Shown: positions 18,098 through 26,141 of the stretch, piece by piece
Position numbering within the stretch: the first letter of the stretch is position 1
How the letters are laid out: each line of letters starts with the position of its first letter
Source of the DNA: Microbacteriaceae bacterium
Lineage (GTDB): Bacteria > Actinomycetota > Actinomycetes > Actinomycetales > Microbacteriaceae
NCBI GenBank assembly: GCA_031177985.1
Contig: JAPSJW010000001.1
Location: 310,001-374,000, forward strand
DNA: 64,000 bases
Direction of reading: 5' to 3'
Program-made: the position numbers and the translations under genes
The notes under the pieces: model-generated
The model's database searches: none
The model's input: only the letters and a program-made list of their open reading frames with translations
What the model was told of the DNA's origin: nothing

Positions 18098-18128
18098 GCG
18101 CGGGGCGGGCCACGGCCTCGCCCCGCGC
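18098..18128 (+). terminator. Terminator-like hairpin
   Basis: Ten-bp GC-rich arms GCGCGGGGCG / CGCCCCGCGC with an 11-nt loop. It lies between the small membrane protein and the converging deoR-type gene and may serve both strands. Confidence 0.7.
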
Positions 18129-18153
18129 TTCGTCGCGCCATGACGCCGGGACG

Positions 18154-18942
18154 TCACTCGGCGATGACCACCTGGTACCCGTGGTCGGTGAGGGCGTCGT
18201 GATGCTCCCGCGACAGGCCTGAATCGGTGATGACGAGCGGAAAGAGTTCCGGTCCCCCCATGGTCGCGAACGCGGTGCGCCCGAACTTCGACGAGTCCGC
18301 GACGATCGCGGCACGGCCGGCGCGGCGCGCGAGGAGAGTGTTCACGGCGGCCTCGCGCTCATCCTTGGTGGTGGGGCCGCGCACCGCGTCCATCCCGTTG
18401 ACTCCCGCGAACGCGATGTCGATCGTGACCGACGCGAGCACCTGCTCGGCGTAGTTGCCGACCAGCTCGTAGCTGCGGGCGTGGATGACCCCGCCGGTGA
18501 CGACCACCTTGATCTGCGGGCGGGTGGCGAGCTGCGAGGCGATGTTCACTGCGTTCGTCACGACGGTGAGGTTCGGCGTGTGCGACTCCTGCGCGAGATC
18601 GGGTCGGGTGGAGAGCGCGTTGGCGATGGCGGTCGTCGTCGTTCCGCCGGTCAGCCCCACCACGGCGCCGGGATGCACCAGCCGGCTCGCCGCGAGCGCG
18701 ATCCGCTGCTTCTCCTCGATGCGATGACGGTTCTTGTAGCGCAGGGGCAGGTCGTAGGCGACCGTCTGCGCGAGTGCGCCACCGCGCGTGCGGGTGAGCA
18801 GGCGCTGCTCGGCGAGAGTGTCGAGGTCTCGCCTCGCCGTCGCCGGCGAGATGCCGAGTCGATCGACGAGATCCTCGACGCTCAGTCGGCCGCGCTCGGC
18901 GAGAAGGTCGAGCACGGCGTTCATGCGTTCGTCGCGATTCAT
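18154..18942 (-). CDS. DeoR-family transcriptional regulator
   Basis: 262-residue repressor-type protein: N-terminal winged helix (RGRLSVEDLVDRLGISPATARRDLDTLAEQ) and a C-terminal sugar-phosphate-sensing DeoRC domain with GLTGGTTTTAIANAL and VVTGGVIHARSYELVG. The family responds to phosphorylated sugars. It is the second gene after the ROK kinase (53-nt gap) and is divergent from the sugar ABC transporter-nagB operon, so it probably represses both units until a hexosamine phosphate or related effector builds up. The start ATG at 18942 gives a complete HTH. Confidence 0.9.
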   Translation of the reverse strand: MNRDERMNAVLDLLAERGRLSVEDLVDRLGISPATARRDLDTLAEQRLLTRTRGGALAQTVAYDLPLRYKNRHRIEEKQRIALAASRLVHPGAVVGLTGGTTTTAIANALSTRPDLAQESHTPNLTVVTNAVNIASQLATRPQIKVVVTGGVIHARSYELVGNYAEQVLASVTIDIAFAGVNGMDAVRGPTTKDEREAAVNTLLARRAGRAAIVADSSKFGRTAFATMGGPELFPLVITDSGLSREHHDALTDHGYQVVIAE

Positions 18943-18995
18943 CGTCTGTCCCTAGGGGGTGGTGGAACCGACGATAGCGGTCGGTGCATCCGTCA

Positions 18996-19946
18996 TCAGA
19001 GGTCGGATGGCTGCGTGCGTCCGGTCGCGAGCTCGCGCGCGATGAGTGCGGCGCCGAGCAGCCCGGAGTGCTCGCCCAGCTGCGCGGGCAGCAGCTCCGG
19101 GCGGCGGTGGAAGCTCAGCATGGCGTCCACGCGCGCGCGAAGCGGCACGAACAGGTCGTCCCCGGCGCGCGACAGCCCGCCCCCGATGAGGATCGCCTGC
19201 GGCGCGACGACCGCCGCGAGCATCGCGACCGCGGTGGCGAGCGCGTCGAGCGCCTCCTCCCAGACAGCGGAGGCCACCGGATCGCCGGCGCGCGCCCGCT
19301 CGAGCACCTCCCGCGCGCCGTCGGGCCCCAGCCCGGACCGTTCGGCATAGCGTCGGGCGATCGAGCCCGCGGACGCGATCGATTCCAGGCATCCGCGCGC
19401 GCCGCAAGCGCACTCGGGTCCGCGGGCGACCGGCATGTGCCCGATCTCGCCCGCGTAGCCGCCCGCGGCGTGCGGACGCCCACCGATGAGCAGCGAGCCC
19501 GCGATCCCGGTGCCGATGACGAGCACGACGGCATCGTCGTAGCCCCGTGCAGCGCCCAGCAGGTGCTCCGCCCGGCTGGCCGCACGAACGTCGTGATCGA
19601 ACGCGACCGGCAGATCCACCGCCGTCTCGGCGAGTTCGCGGATCGGCGCATCCGACCAGCCGAGGTTGCTGGCGAAGACGCCGACCCCGCGCTCGGAGTC
19701 CACGATCCCCGGCACGACGACGCCGGCCGCCTCGGGCGAGACCGCGGGGAATCTCGCGCGGAGGTCGCGGCCGATCGAGCCGAGCATGCTCGTCACCGCT
19801 GATGCGGGATCGGCGAGCGGAGTGGGCGTCGTGCTCCGGCCGAGCACTCTCCCCTCCACGTCGAACAGCGCGGACTTGATGTCGGTTCCGCCGACATCGA
19901 AGGCGAGCACGGAGCGGCCGGGACCGAGCGCATCCATCGCCAGCAT
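18996..19946 (-). CDS. ROK family sugar kinase
   Basis: 316-residue ATP-dependent sugar kinase. The N-terminal phosphate motif is AFDVGGTDIKSALFD, the catalytic Asp lies in VAFDHDVRAA, ATP contacts in VIGTGIAGSLLIGG, and the ROK zinc motif is seen as GHMPVARGPECACGARGCLES (His plus three Cys). With nagB in the facing operon the likely substrates are N-acetylglucosamine, glucosamine or N-acetylmannosamine. ATG at 19946 with GGGGG just upstream is preferred over a longer reading. Divergent from the transporter operon across a 183-nt control region. Confidence 0.88.
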   Translation of the reverse strand: MLAMDALGPGRSVLAFDVGGTDIKSALFDVEGRVLGRSTTPTPLADPASAVTSMLGSIGRDLRARFPAVSPEAAGVVVPGIVDSERGVGVFASNLGWSDAPIRELAETAVDLPVAFDHDVRAASRAEHLLGAARGYDDAVVLVIGTGIAGSLLIGGRPHAAGGYAGEIGHMPVARGPECACGARGCLESIASAGSIARRYAERSGLGPDGAREVLERARAGDPVASAVWEEALDALATAVAMLAAVVAPQAILIGGGLSRAGDDLFVPLRARVDAMLSFHRRPELLPAQLGEHSGLLGAALIARELATGRTQPSDL

Positions 19947-19979
19947 CGTCCCCCGCTCTCGATCACGGATGCTTCGTGG

Positions 19980-20046
19980 TGATTGTTTCGTGCATGTTGC
20001 AATCAACAGGGAGCATCTTGACGCACTTTAGAGCGATCAGTATATT
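19980..20046 (+). promoter_or_regulatory. Promoter and candidate DeoR operator of the sugar-transport/nagB operon
   Basis: Near-consensus sigma-70-type promoter: TTGACG at 20018-20023, a 17-nt spacer and TATATT at 20041-20046. Just upstream is an inverted repeat TGATTG-N14-CAATCA (19980-20005), placed where it could control this promoter and the divergent ROK-deoR unit. Assignment of the repeat to the DeoR protein is inferred from position. Confidence 0.7.
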
Positions 20047-20129
20047 TCCCACCAGTTCGAGCCCACACTCCGACGCGGTGACCGAGTCCCGCCACGATCG
20101 TGCCCTACCAACGAAGCAAGGAAGCACTG

Positions 20130-21371
20130 ATGAAGACACTTCGCGGAATCGGCGTGGTCGCTCTCGCGGCCACCACAGCCCTGACGCTCGCCTCGTGCGG
20201 CTTCTCGAACGATGGCGGCGGCGGCGAAGGCGGAGGCACCTCCCTCGACCTGCTGGTGCCCAGCTACTCCGACAACACGAAGTCCCTGTGGGAGGGCGTC
20301 ATCGAGGGGTTCGAGGAGGAGAACCCCGACATCGACGTGAACCTCGAGGTGCAGTCCTGGGACAACCTGGAGACGGTCATCGCCACGAAGATCCAGGGCG
20401 GAGAGGCGCCGGACATCTACAACGGAGGACCCTTCGCGAGCTTCGCGGCGGATGGGCTCCTCTACCCGGCGGAAGAGGTCGTCAGCCCCGAGGTCTTCGC
20501 CGACTTCCAGGAGTCGTTCATCGCGAACGAGCAGCTCGAGGGCACGACCTACGCGCTCCCGCTGATCGCCTCCGCCCGTGCGCTCTTCGTCAACAACGAG
20601 CTCCTCGAGCAGGCGGGCGTCACTGAGCCGCCCACCGACTGGGACAGCCTGCTCGACGCGGCCACCAAGGTCTCCGCTCTCGGCAACGGCATCGCCGGCT
20701 ACGGGATGCCCCTCGGATCGGAGGAGGCGCAGGCCGAGGCCGCCGTGTGGCTGCTCGGCGGCGGCGGCACCTTCGGCGACGAGTCGGAGATCACGATCGA
20801 CGACCCGTCGAACCTGCCCGGAGCCGAGCAGATCAAGGCGATGATCGATGCGGGCGCCACCCAGGCCGACCCGGGCTCGACCGACCGCTCCCCGCTCATG
20901 GACATCTTCGTGCAGGGCAAGATCGGCATGCAGGTCGGGCTTCCGCCGACCGTCGGCCAGATCGAGGAGAACAACCCCGACCTCGACTACTCGATCGTGC
21001 CCATCCCGACCCGCGACGGATCGCCGTTCACCCTCGGCGTCGCCGACCAGCTGATGGCCTTCGAGAACGACGGCGACAAGCAGGAGGCGATCACCGCGTT
21101 CTTCGACTACTTCTTCACGGGTGACGTCTACTCCGACTGGGTGAAGGCCGAGGGCTTCCTGCCGACGACGAAGTCGGGCGCCGAGACGCTCGGCGGCGAG
21201 GAGGCGCTCGCGCCGTTCCTCGAGGTGCTGCCCGACGCGCAGTTCTACCCGACGACGAACGCGAAGTGGTCGGCCACCGACGCCGCCTTCAAGGCGCTCT
21301 TCGGCCAGCTGCAGACGCAGCCCGCCGAGGACGTGCTGCAGCAGATCCAGGCCCAGGTGGATGCGGGCTGA
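20130..21371 (+). CDS. ABC transporter sugar-binding lipoprotein
   Basis: 413-residue extracellular solute-binding protein (family 1). Lipoprotein signal peptide with lipobox LASC, then a Gly-rich linker and the usual bilobed sugar-binding fold beginning with LDLLVPSYSDNTKSLWEGVIEGFEEENPDIDVNLEVQ. It should deliver a sugar, probably an amino sugar given the operon, to the two permeases downstream. ATG at 20130 has AAGGAAG 5 nt upstream; the longer open frame begins within the promoter leader. The ATPase component is not encoded here, so a shared MsiK-type ATPase elsewhere is likely. Confidence 0.9.
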   Translation: MKTLRGIGVVALAATTALTLASCGFSNDGGGGEGGGTSLDLLVPSYSDNTKSLWEGVIEGFEEENPDIDVNLEVQSWDNLETVIATKIQGGEAPDIYNGGPFASFAADGLLYPAEEVVSPEVFADFQESFIANEQLEGTTYALPLIASARALFVNNELLEQAGVTEPPTDWDSLLDAATKVSALGNGIAGYGMPLGSEEAQAEAAVWLLGGGGTFGDESEITIDDPSNLPGAEQIKAMIDAGATQADPGSTDRSPLMDIFVQGKIGMQVGLPPTVGQIEENNPDLDYSIVPIPTRDGSPFTLGVADQLMAFENDGDKQEAITAFFDYFFTGDVYSDWVKAEGFLPTTKSGAETLGGEEALAPFLEVLPDAQFYPTTNAKWSATDAAFKALFGQLQTQPAEDVLQQIQAQVDAG

Positions 21372-22308
21372 GCCGGTGGGGGCGGAGGCGGGCACCCGCC
21401 CCCTCCGCCCTGCGGCACGGCCACGCTCCCGCGGGAGGGAGTTCCTGCAGGCGCTGCCGTGGATCGGACCGGCGCTGGCGCTCATCGTCGGCGTCGTGTT
21501 CTTTCCCGCGGGGGTGATGTTCTACAACTCGACGCGCGACATCTCCGCCTCCGGCGTCGACCGCGGATCGGCCGGGCTGTCGAACTTCGCCGAGGTCTTC
21601 GCCTTCCCCTACTTCTGGCCGATCCTCGGTCGCACCATCGTGTGGGTCGTCGTGGTGGTCGTCGTCACCGTCGTGCTCTCCCTGGCGCTCGCACAGCTGC
21701 TCGACAAGGCGTTCCCGGGCCGGCGCATCGTGCGCCTTGCCGTGATCGTGCCGTGGGCCTCCTCGGTGGTGATGACCACGATGGTCGTCTACTACGGACT
21801 GGAGCCCTACTTCGGCATCATCAACACGTTCCTCGTCGACCTCGGCCTCATCCAGGACCCGGAGGGCTACGGCTGGACCCGCAATGCAGGGACGGCCTTC
21901 GCCTGGTCCATCGCCGTCGCGATCTTCGTCTCGCTGCCGTTCACGAGCTACACGATCCTCGCGGGCCTCGCGACGGTGCCCTCGGAGGTGCTGGAGGCCG
22001 CGAAGATGGACGGCGCGGGTCCCGTGCGCACCTACTTCGGGGTCGTCCTCCCGCAACTGCGCGCGGCGATCGCGGTCGCGGTGCTCATCAACATCATCAA
22101 CGTGTTCAACTCGCTGCCGATCCTCCGGGTGATGACCGGCTCGATCCCCGGCTACGACGCCGACACGGTCATGACGATGATCTTCAAGTACATCCAGAAT
22201 CAGCACCGGCTCGACGTCGCGAGCGCCCTCTCGGTCGTCGCGTTCGTCATCGTGATCCTGATCGTGGCGGCCTATCTGCGCGTGGTGAAGCCGATGAGGG
22301 AGGTCTGA
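21361..22308 (+). CDS. Sugar ABC transporter permease, MalF type
   Basis: 315-residue inner-membrane permease with six predicted helices and the cytoplasmic EAA loop EVLEAAKMDGAGPVRTYFGVVLPQL that contacts the ATPase. Its ATG overlaps the end of the binding-protein gene by 11 nt and its stop overlaps the next permease start as TGATG, so the three are translated as a unit. The longer N-terminal arm marks it as the MalF-like partner. Confidence 0.92.
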   Translation: MRAEPVGAEAGTRPLRPAARPRSRGREFLQALPWIGPALALIVGVVFFPAGVMFYNSTRDISASGVDRGSAGLSNFAEVFAFPYFWPILGRTIVWVVVVVVVTVVLSLALAQLLDKAFPGRRIVRLAVIVPWASSVVMTTMVVYYGLEPYFGIINTFLVDLGLIQDPEGYGWTRNAGTAFAWSIAVAIFVSLPFTSYTILAGLATVPSEVLEAAKMDGAGPVRTYFGVVLPQLRAAIAVAVLINIINVFNSLPILRVMTGSIPGYDADTVMTMIFKYIQNQHRLDVASALSVVAFVIVILIVAAYLRVVKPMREV

Positions 22309-23207
22309 TGGCCGTCCTCGCTCCCGCTCCCGGCCTGCGCAAGACGGATGCCCGGCGAGCCCACTACACCGAGGACCAGGTGAGCCTGCCGCGGATGCTG
22401 CTGCGGATGGCCGCGGGGCTCGTGGTGCTCGTCGTCTTCCTGCTGCCCTACGCGATCATGTTCTTCGGATCGGTCAAGACGAAGGCGCAGATCCGTTCCG
22501 TCGACCCGACCTACTTCCCGACCGAGTGGCACTGGGAGAACTACGTCACCATGTGGTCGACGCCCGAGACGCCGCTGGTGCAGAACCTGATCTCGACCAT
22601 CGTGATCTCGGTCTTCGCGACGCTGCTGGTGCTCGCCGTCGCCCTGCCCGCCGCCTACTACACCGCGAGGTTCCGGTTCCCGGGGCGGATGGTCTTCCTC
22701 TTCCTCGTGATCGTCACCCAGATGCTGCAGCCGGCGGTGCTCACGTCGGGGCTCTTCCGGCAGTTCCTCGCGCTCGACCTCATCGACACCTGGGCGGCGA
22801 TGATCCTCGTGAACGCCGCCTTCAATCTGTCGTTCGCCGTGTGGATCATGCACTCCTTCTTCGCAGGCATCCCGAAGGAGGTCGACGAGGCCGCCCAGAT
22901 CGACGGCGCAAGCCGGCTCACCGTGCTGTTCCGCATCAGCCTTCCGCTGGTGTGGCCGGGAATCGTGACCGCGATCGTCTTCACCTTCGTCGCCTGCTGG
23001 AACGAGTTCGCGGCGTCCCTGGTGATCCTCTCGACCGCGGGCAATCAGCCGCTCGCGGTCGCCCTGACGAAGTTCGTGGGGCAGTACGAGACGAGCTGGC
23101 ACTACGTCTTCGGAGTGTCGATCGTCGCGATCATCCCGGTGGTCGTGCTCTTCATGCTGATCGAGAAGCGGCTCGTCGGCGGGCTCACCACGGGCAGCGT
23201 GAAGTAG
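22308..23207 (+). CDS. Sugar ABC transporter permease, MalG type
   Basis: 299-residue permease with six helices and the EAA loop IPKEVDEAAQIDGASRLTVLFRISLPLVWPG. Forms the heterodimeric channel with the preceding permease. Ends three nucleotides before the ATG of the broken cutC gene. Confidence 0.92.
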   Translation: MAVLAPAPGLRKTDARRAHYTEDQVSLPRMLLRMAAGLVVLVVFLLPYAIMFFGSVKTKAQIRSVDPTYFPTEWHWENYVTMWSTPETPLVQNLISTIVISVFATLLVLAVALPAAYYTARFRFPGRMVFLFLVIVTQMLQPAVLTSGLFRQFLALDLIDTWAAMILVNAAFNLSFAVWIMHSFFAGIPKEVDEAAQIDGASRLTVLFRISLPLVWPGIVTAIVFTFVACWNEFAASLVILSTAGNQPLAVALTKFVGQYETSWHYVFGVSIVAIIPVVVLFMLIEKRLVGGLTTGSVK

Positions 23208-23210
23208 CGC

Positions 23211-23947
23211 ATGACCCTCCTCGAGATCGTGGTGCAGGATCCGGCGGGTGTCGAGACCGCGGCGCGCGCGGGCGTCGACCGCATCGAGCTCTGCTCCGCA
23301 CTTGCGGTCGGAGGCCTCACGCCCTCATCCGCCATGCCGCGATAGGCCCCGTGCCGGTGCACGTGCTCGTGCGTCCCCGGGCAGGCGGGTTCGACTACAG
23401 CTCCGCCGAGCGAACCCTGGTCGTCGAGGACGCGCGACTCGCGATCGATGCGGGAGCCGCGGGAGTGGTCGTCGGCGGAACCGTCGACGGGCACGTCGAC
23501 CGGGAACTGGTGGCGGACGTGCGGAAGGCAGTGGGCTCAGCCGAGGTGACGTTCCATCGCGCCATGGACGCCATCGCCGACCGTGCGACAGCGCTCGAGA
23601 CCCTCATCGTGCTCGGCGTCACGCGGGTGCTCACCTCCGGCGGTGCCCCGAGCGCAGCGGATGCGGTAGGCGAGCTGCAGCGGATGGTCGAGCAGGCCGA
23701 GGGCCGCATCCAGATCATGGCCGGCGGAGGGGTGACGGCGGAGAACGCCGGTCGCGTCGCTGCGGCGGGCGTCGACGCGGTGCACGCCTCCGCTCGTCGG
23801 GTCGTCACACTGTCCGAGGGTGCAGCGGTGCAGGCGGGGGTCTCGCACCTCGACGTGACCGACGAGGACCAGGTGCGACGACTGCGCGAGGCGCTGGCCG
23901 ACGTGAGCGGACCGCGAGAGGAAGAAGCCGCATGGCCGAGACAGTGA
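23211..23947 (+). pseudogene. cutC: CutC family protein, interrupted by a frameshift
   Basis: The first 44 codons (MTLLEIVVQDPAGVETAARAG and on to ELCSALAVGGLTPS) are a normal CutC N-terminus but run into TAG at 23343-23345. The rest of the protein continues in another phase from about 23321 (ALIRHAAIGPVPVHVLVRPRAGGFDYS to the stop at 23945-23947), with no loss of conserved sequence. Restoring seven bases in a short repeat around GCCCTC (23321-23326) would give an uninterrupted GGLTPSALIRHAA reading. CutC is a TIM-barrel family first linked to copper tolerance; its presence in sugar operons suggests an unrecognised carbohydrate role. It could be a true pseudogene, a phase-variable gene, or a sequencing error. 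The last 16 nt overlap nagB. Confidence 0.85.
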
Positions 23948-24714
23948 TCGTGACGAGCGCGAGGGAGGCCGGGGCCCTCGTGGCCGGACACATCGCGGAC
24001 GAGATCGGGCGGCGCCGCGACCTGACGCTCGGTGTGGCGACCGGTTCCACTCCGCTCGAGGTGTACCGGGCGCTCGCCGAGCGCGCCCGCGAGGGTCTCG
24101 ACCTGTCGGGCATCTCCGTCTTCTCGCTCGACGAGTACGTCGGGCTGCCGGCCGAGCATCCGGCGTCGTACGCCGCGGTCGTGCGCACCGAGGTCACCGA
24201 GCCGCTCGCGCTCGATCCGTCGCGGGTGCACACCCCGGACGGTGCTGCCGCCGACCCCGACGCGGCGGCAGCCGCCTACGACCGGCTGATCGTCGAGAGC
24301 GGTGGCGTCGACATCCAGCTGCTGGGGCTCGGACACAACGGACATCTCGCCTTCAACGAGCCCGGATCGTCTCTCGCATCGCGCACCCGGGTGAAGACGC
24401 TCACGACGGCGACCCGGCGTGCCAATGCTCGGTTCTTCTCAGACCCGGACGACGTGCCGACGCATTGCATCACCCAGGGGGTCGGCACCATCCTGCAGGC
24501 GCGCCACCTGATCCTGCTGGCCTTCGGGGCGGCGAAGGCGCCGGCGGTCGCCCAGGCGGTGGAGGGCCCGATCTCGGCGCGGGTGCCGGCGTCCGCGATC
24601 CAGCTGCACCCGCACGTCACCGTCGTGGTCGACGAGGACGCGGCGGCTGAGCTCGAGTTCTCCGACGAGTACCGCCACGCCTGGCGGTCGAAGCCCGCGG
24701 CGCAGCCCCTCTAG
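23932..24714 (+). CDS. nagB: Glucosamine-6-phosphate deaminase
   Basis: Isomerises and deaminates glucosamine-6-phosphate to fructose-6-phosphate and ammonia. The 260-residue protein has [15 protein letters not shown], the catalytic region FSLDEYVGL, and the signature [28 protein letters not shown]. It is the last gene of the transporter operon and identifies the imported sugar as an amino sugar. No nagA (deacetylase) is present, so either free glucosamine is the substrate or nagA is elsewhere. AGGAAG precedes ATG 23932. The stop overlaps the converging trhO stop by four bases. Confidence 0.95.
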   Translation: MAETVIVTSAREAGALVAGHIADEIGRRRDLTLGVATGSTPLEVYRALAERAREGLDLSGISVFSLDEYVGLPAEHPASYAAVVRTEVTEPLALDPSRVHTPDGAAADPDAAAAAYDRLIVESGGVDIQLLGLGHNGHLAFNEPGSSLASRTRVKTLTTATRRANARFFSDPDDVPTHCITQGVGTILQARHLILLAFGAAKAPAVAQAVEGPISARVPASAIQLHPHVTVVVDEDAAAELEFSDEYRHAWRSKPAAQPL

Positions 24715-25586
24715 CTAGCGAGGTGCGCCTGGCAGGCCACCCAGCCCGACTCCGCGCAGCCCGAGCAGACGACGAGCTGCTCGCGGCAGGCGGGATCGTC
24801 GCAGTTCTGCATCCGGTCGGTCGGCGCGTCGCATCCGCTGCACCGCCCGATCACCGCGGCGTCGTCGCTGAAGCGCACCGCCATCCGCTGGTCGAAGACG
24901 TAGAGCGAACCCTTCCAGAGGCCCTTGTCGCCGTAGCGCTCGCCGTACCGCGCGATGCCGCCGTCGAGCTGGTAGACCCGCTCGAATCCGCGCTTGACCA
25001 TGAGCGCCGACAGCACCTCGCAGCGGATGCCGCCGGTGCAGTACGTGACGACCGGCTCGCTCTTGAGGTGGTCGTAGCGGCCGCTGTCGAGCTCGGCCAC
25101 GAAGTCGCGAGTCGTCGCGACATCGGGTACCACGGCTCCCTCGAAGCGGCCGATCGCGGCCTCGAACGCATTGCGTCCGTCGAAGAAGGTGACCTCCTCG
25201 CGGTCGACGAGCTCGTGCAGCTGCTCGGGGGTGAGCTTCGCGCCACCGCCGACGACGCCCGCCTCGTCGACCTCGAGCTCGTCCGCTGCGCCGAACGAGA
25301 CGAGCTCGTCACGCACCTTCACACTCAGCCGGGGGAAGTCGTCGCCGGTGCCTTCGCTCCACTTGAGGTCGATGTCCTTGAACGGCGGATACTCGCGCAG
25401 CTTGCGCGCGTAGCGCTTCACCTGGGCGAGTTCGCCGCCGACGGTGCCGTTGATGCCGTGCCGCGAGATCAGGATGCGCCCGCCCAGCCCCAGGGACTCC
25501 GCGAGGTCGCGCTGCCACAGCCGCAGCGCCTCTGGATCGGCCAGAGGCGTGAAGCGGTAGAACAGCAGGATCTTCGGAACGGCCAC
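24711..25586 (-). CDS. trhO: tRNA uridine(34) hydroxylase TrhO (YceA, rhodanese domain)
   Basis: Oxygen-dependent hydroxylation of wobble uridine 34 to 5-hydroxyuridine in a set of tRNAs. The 291-residue protein has the N-terminal YceA domain ([33 protein letters not shown]), a rhodanese domain with catalytic Cys in [12 protein letters not shown], and a cysteine-rich C-terminus ([21 protein letters not shown] and [17 protein letters not shown]) that looks like a zinc-binding tail. It starts with GTG only 19 nt after the stop of the L11-like gene, so the two translation-related genes are probably one transcript. Confidence 0.92.
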   Translation of the reverse strand: MAVPKILLFYRFTPLADPEALRLWQRDLAESLGLGGRILISRHGINGTVGGELAQVKRYARKLREYPPFKDIDLKWSEGTGDDFPRLSVKVRDELVSFGAADELEVDEAGVVGGGAKLTPEQLHELVDREEVTFFDGRNAFEAAIGRFEGAVVPDVATTRDFVAELDSGRYDHLKSEPVVTYCTGGIRCEVLSALMVKRGFERVYQLDGGIARYGERYGDKGLWKGSLYVFDQRMAVRFSDDAAVIGRCSGCDAPTDRMQNCDDPACREQLVVCSGCAESGWVACQAHLAS

Positions 25587-25605
25587 CGGGACATGGTAGG
25601 CGGCG

Positions 25606-26022
25606 CTACTCGACTCGCACGCCCATCGAGCGTGCGGTGCCCGCGATCGTCTTCATCGCCTTGTCGAGATCGCCCGTGTTGAGGTCGGGCAGCTTGCGCT
25701 CGGCGATGGCGCGCAGCTGCGCCCTCGTCAGCACGCCTGCGCTCTCGTGCCCGGGCTTCGCGGAGCCCTTGCGTCCGGTCGCCTGACGGATGAGGAACGC
25801 GGTCGGTGGAGTCTTCATCCGCAGGGCGAAGCTGCGGTCCTCGAACACCGTCACGACCACGGGGACGATGTCGCCGCGCTGCCCGGCGGTCGCCGCGTCG
25901 TACTGTGCCTTCACGTCACGGATCGAGATCGCCGCGGGGCCGAGCATCTTGCCGAGGTCGACGATGGCGGCGTTGCCCGCCTCGAGCTCGAGCGTGACCT
26001 CGAGCAGCGTCTTCTGAGCCAT
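25606..26022 (-). CDS. Divergent ribosomal protein L11 (uL11) paralogue
   Basis: 138 residues alignable by eye to uL11 along nearly all its length: [34 protein letters not shown], a 23S-rRNA-binding C-terminal domain [41 protein letters not shown]. The N-terminal loop that in true L11 carries a proline-rich PAPPIGPALG motif (thiopeptide and GTPase-factor site) instead reads [18 protein letters not shown]. It stands outside any rplKA context, beside trhO, under a MerR-type promoter. Likely an accessory or conditional L11, possibly altering factor or thiopeptide interaction; this role is inference. ATG 26022 has GGAGA 6 nt upstream. Confidence 0.85.
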   Translation of the reverse strand: MAQKTLLEVTLELEAGNAAIVDLGKMLGPAAISIRDVKAQYDAATAGQRGDIVPVVVTVFEDRSFALRMKTPPTAFLIRQATGRKGSAKPGHESAGVLTRAQLRAIAERKLPDLNTGDLDKAMKTIAGTARSMGVRVE

Positions 26023-26063
26023 GTGCGTCTCCTCTCGCGAGCGCCGGAACGGTACGGGGAGCG

Positions 26064-26094
26064 ACGTTAGGAGTTGACGCAGCGTCAAGGTCAA
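26064..26094 (-). promoter_or_regulatory. MerR-type promoter of the L11-like/trhO operon
   Basis: On the minus strand: -35 TTGACC (26089-26094), a 19-nt spacer, -10 TAACGT (26064-26069). The spacer contains the 15-bp palindrome TTGACGCTGCGTCAA (26074-26088). A 19-bp spacer with a central dyad is the hallmark of promoters activated by MerR-family regulators. Start of transcription should be near 26057, giving a leader of about 35 nt. The regulator is not encoded next to it. Confidence 0.72.
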
Positions 26095-26141
26095 GCGAGC
26101 CGTGGGCAACGGGGTCGGCGTCGTGACGTAGGGTTCCGGCC

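Noticed and set aside
24708-24719. CTAGCTAG at the joined stops of nagB and trhO
   Set aside because: Explained by two convergent TAG stops sharing four bases; no need for a regulatory site.
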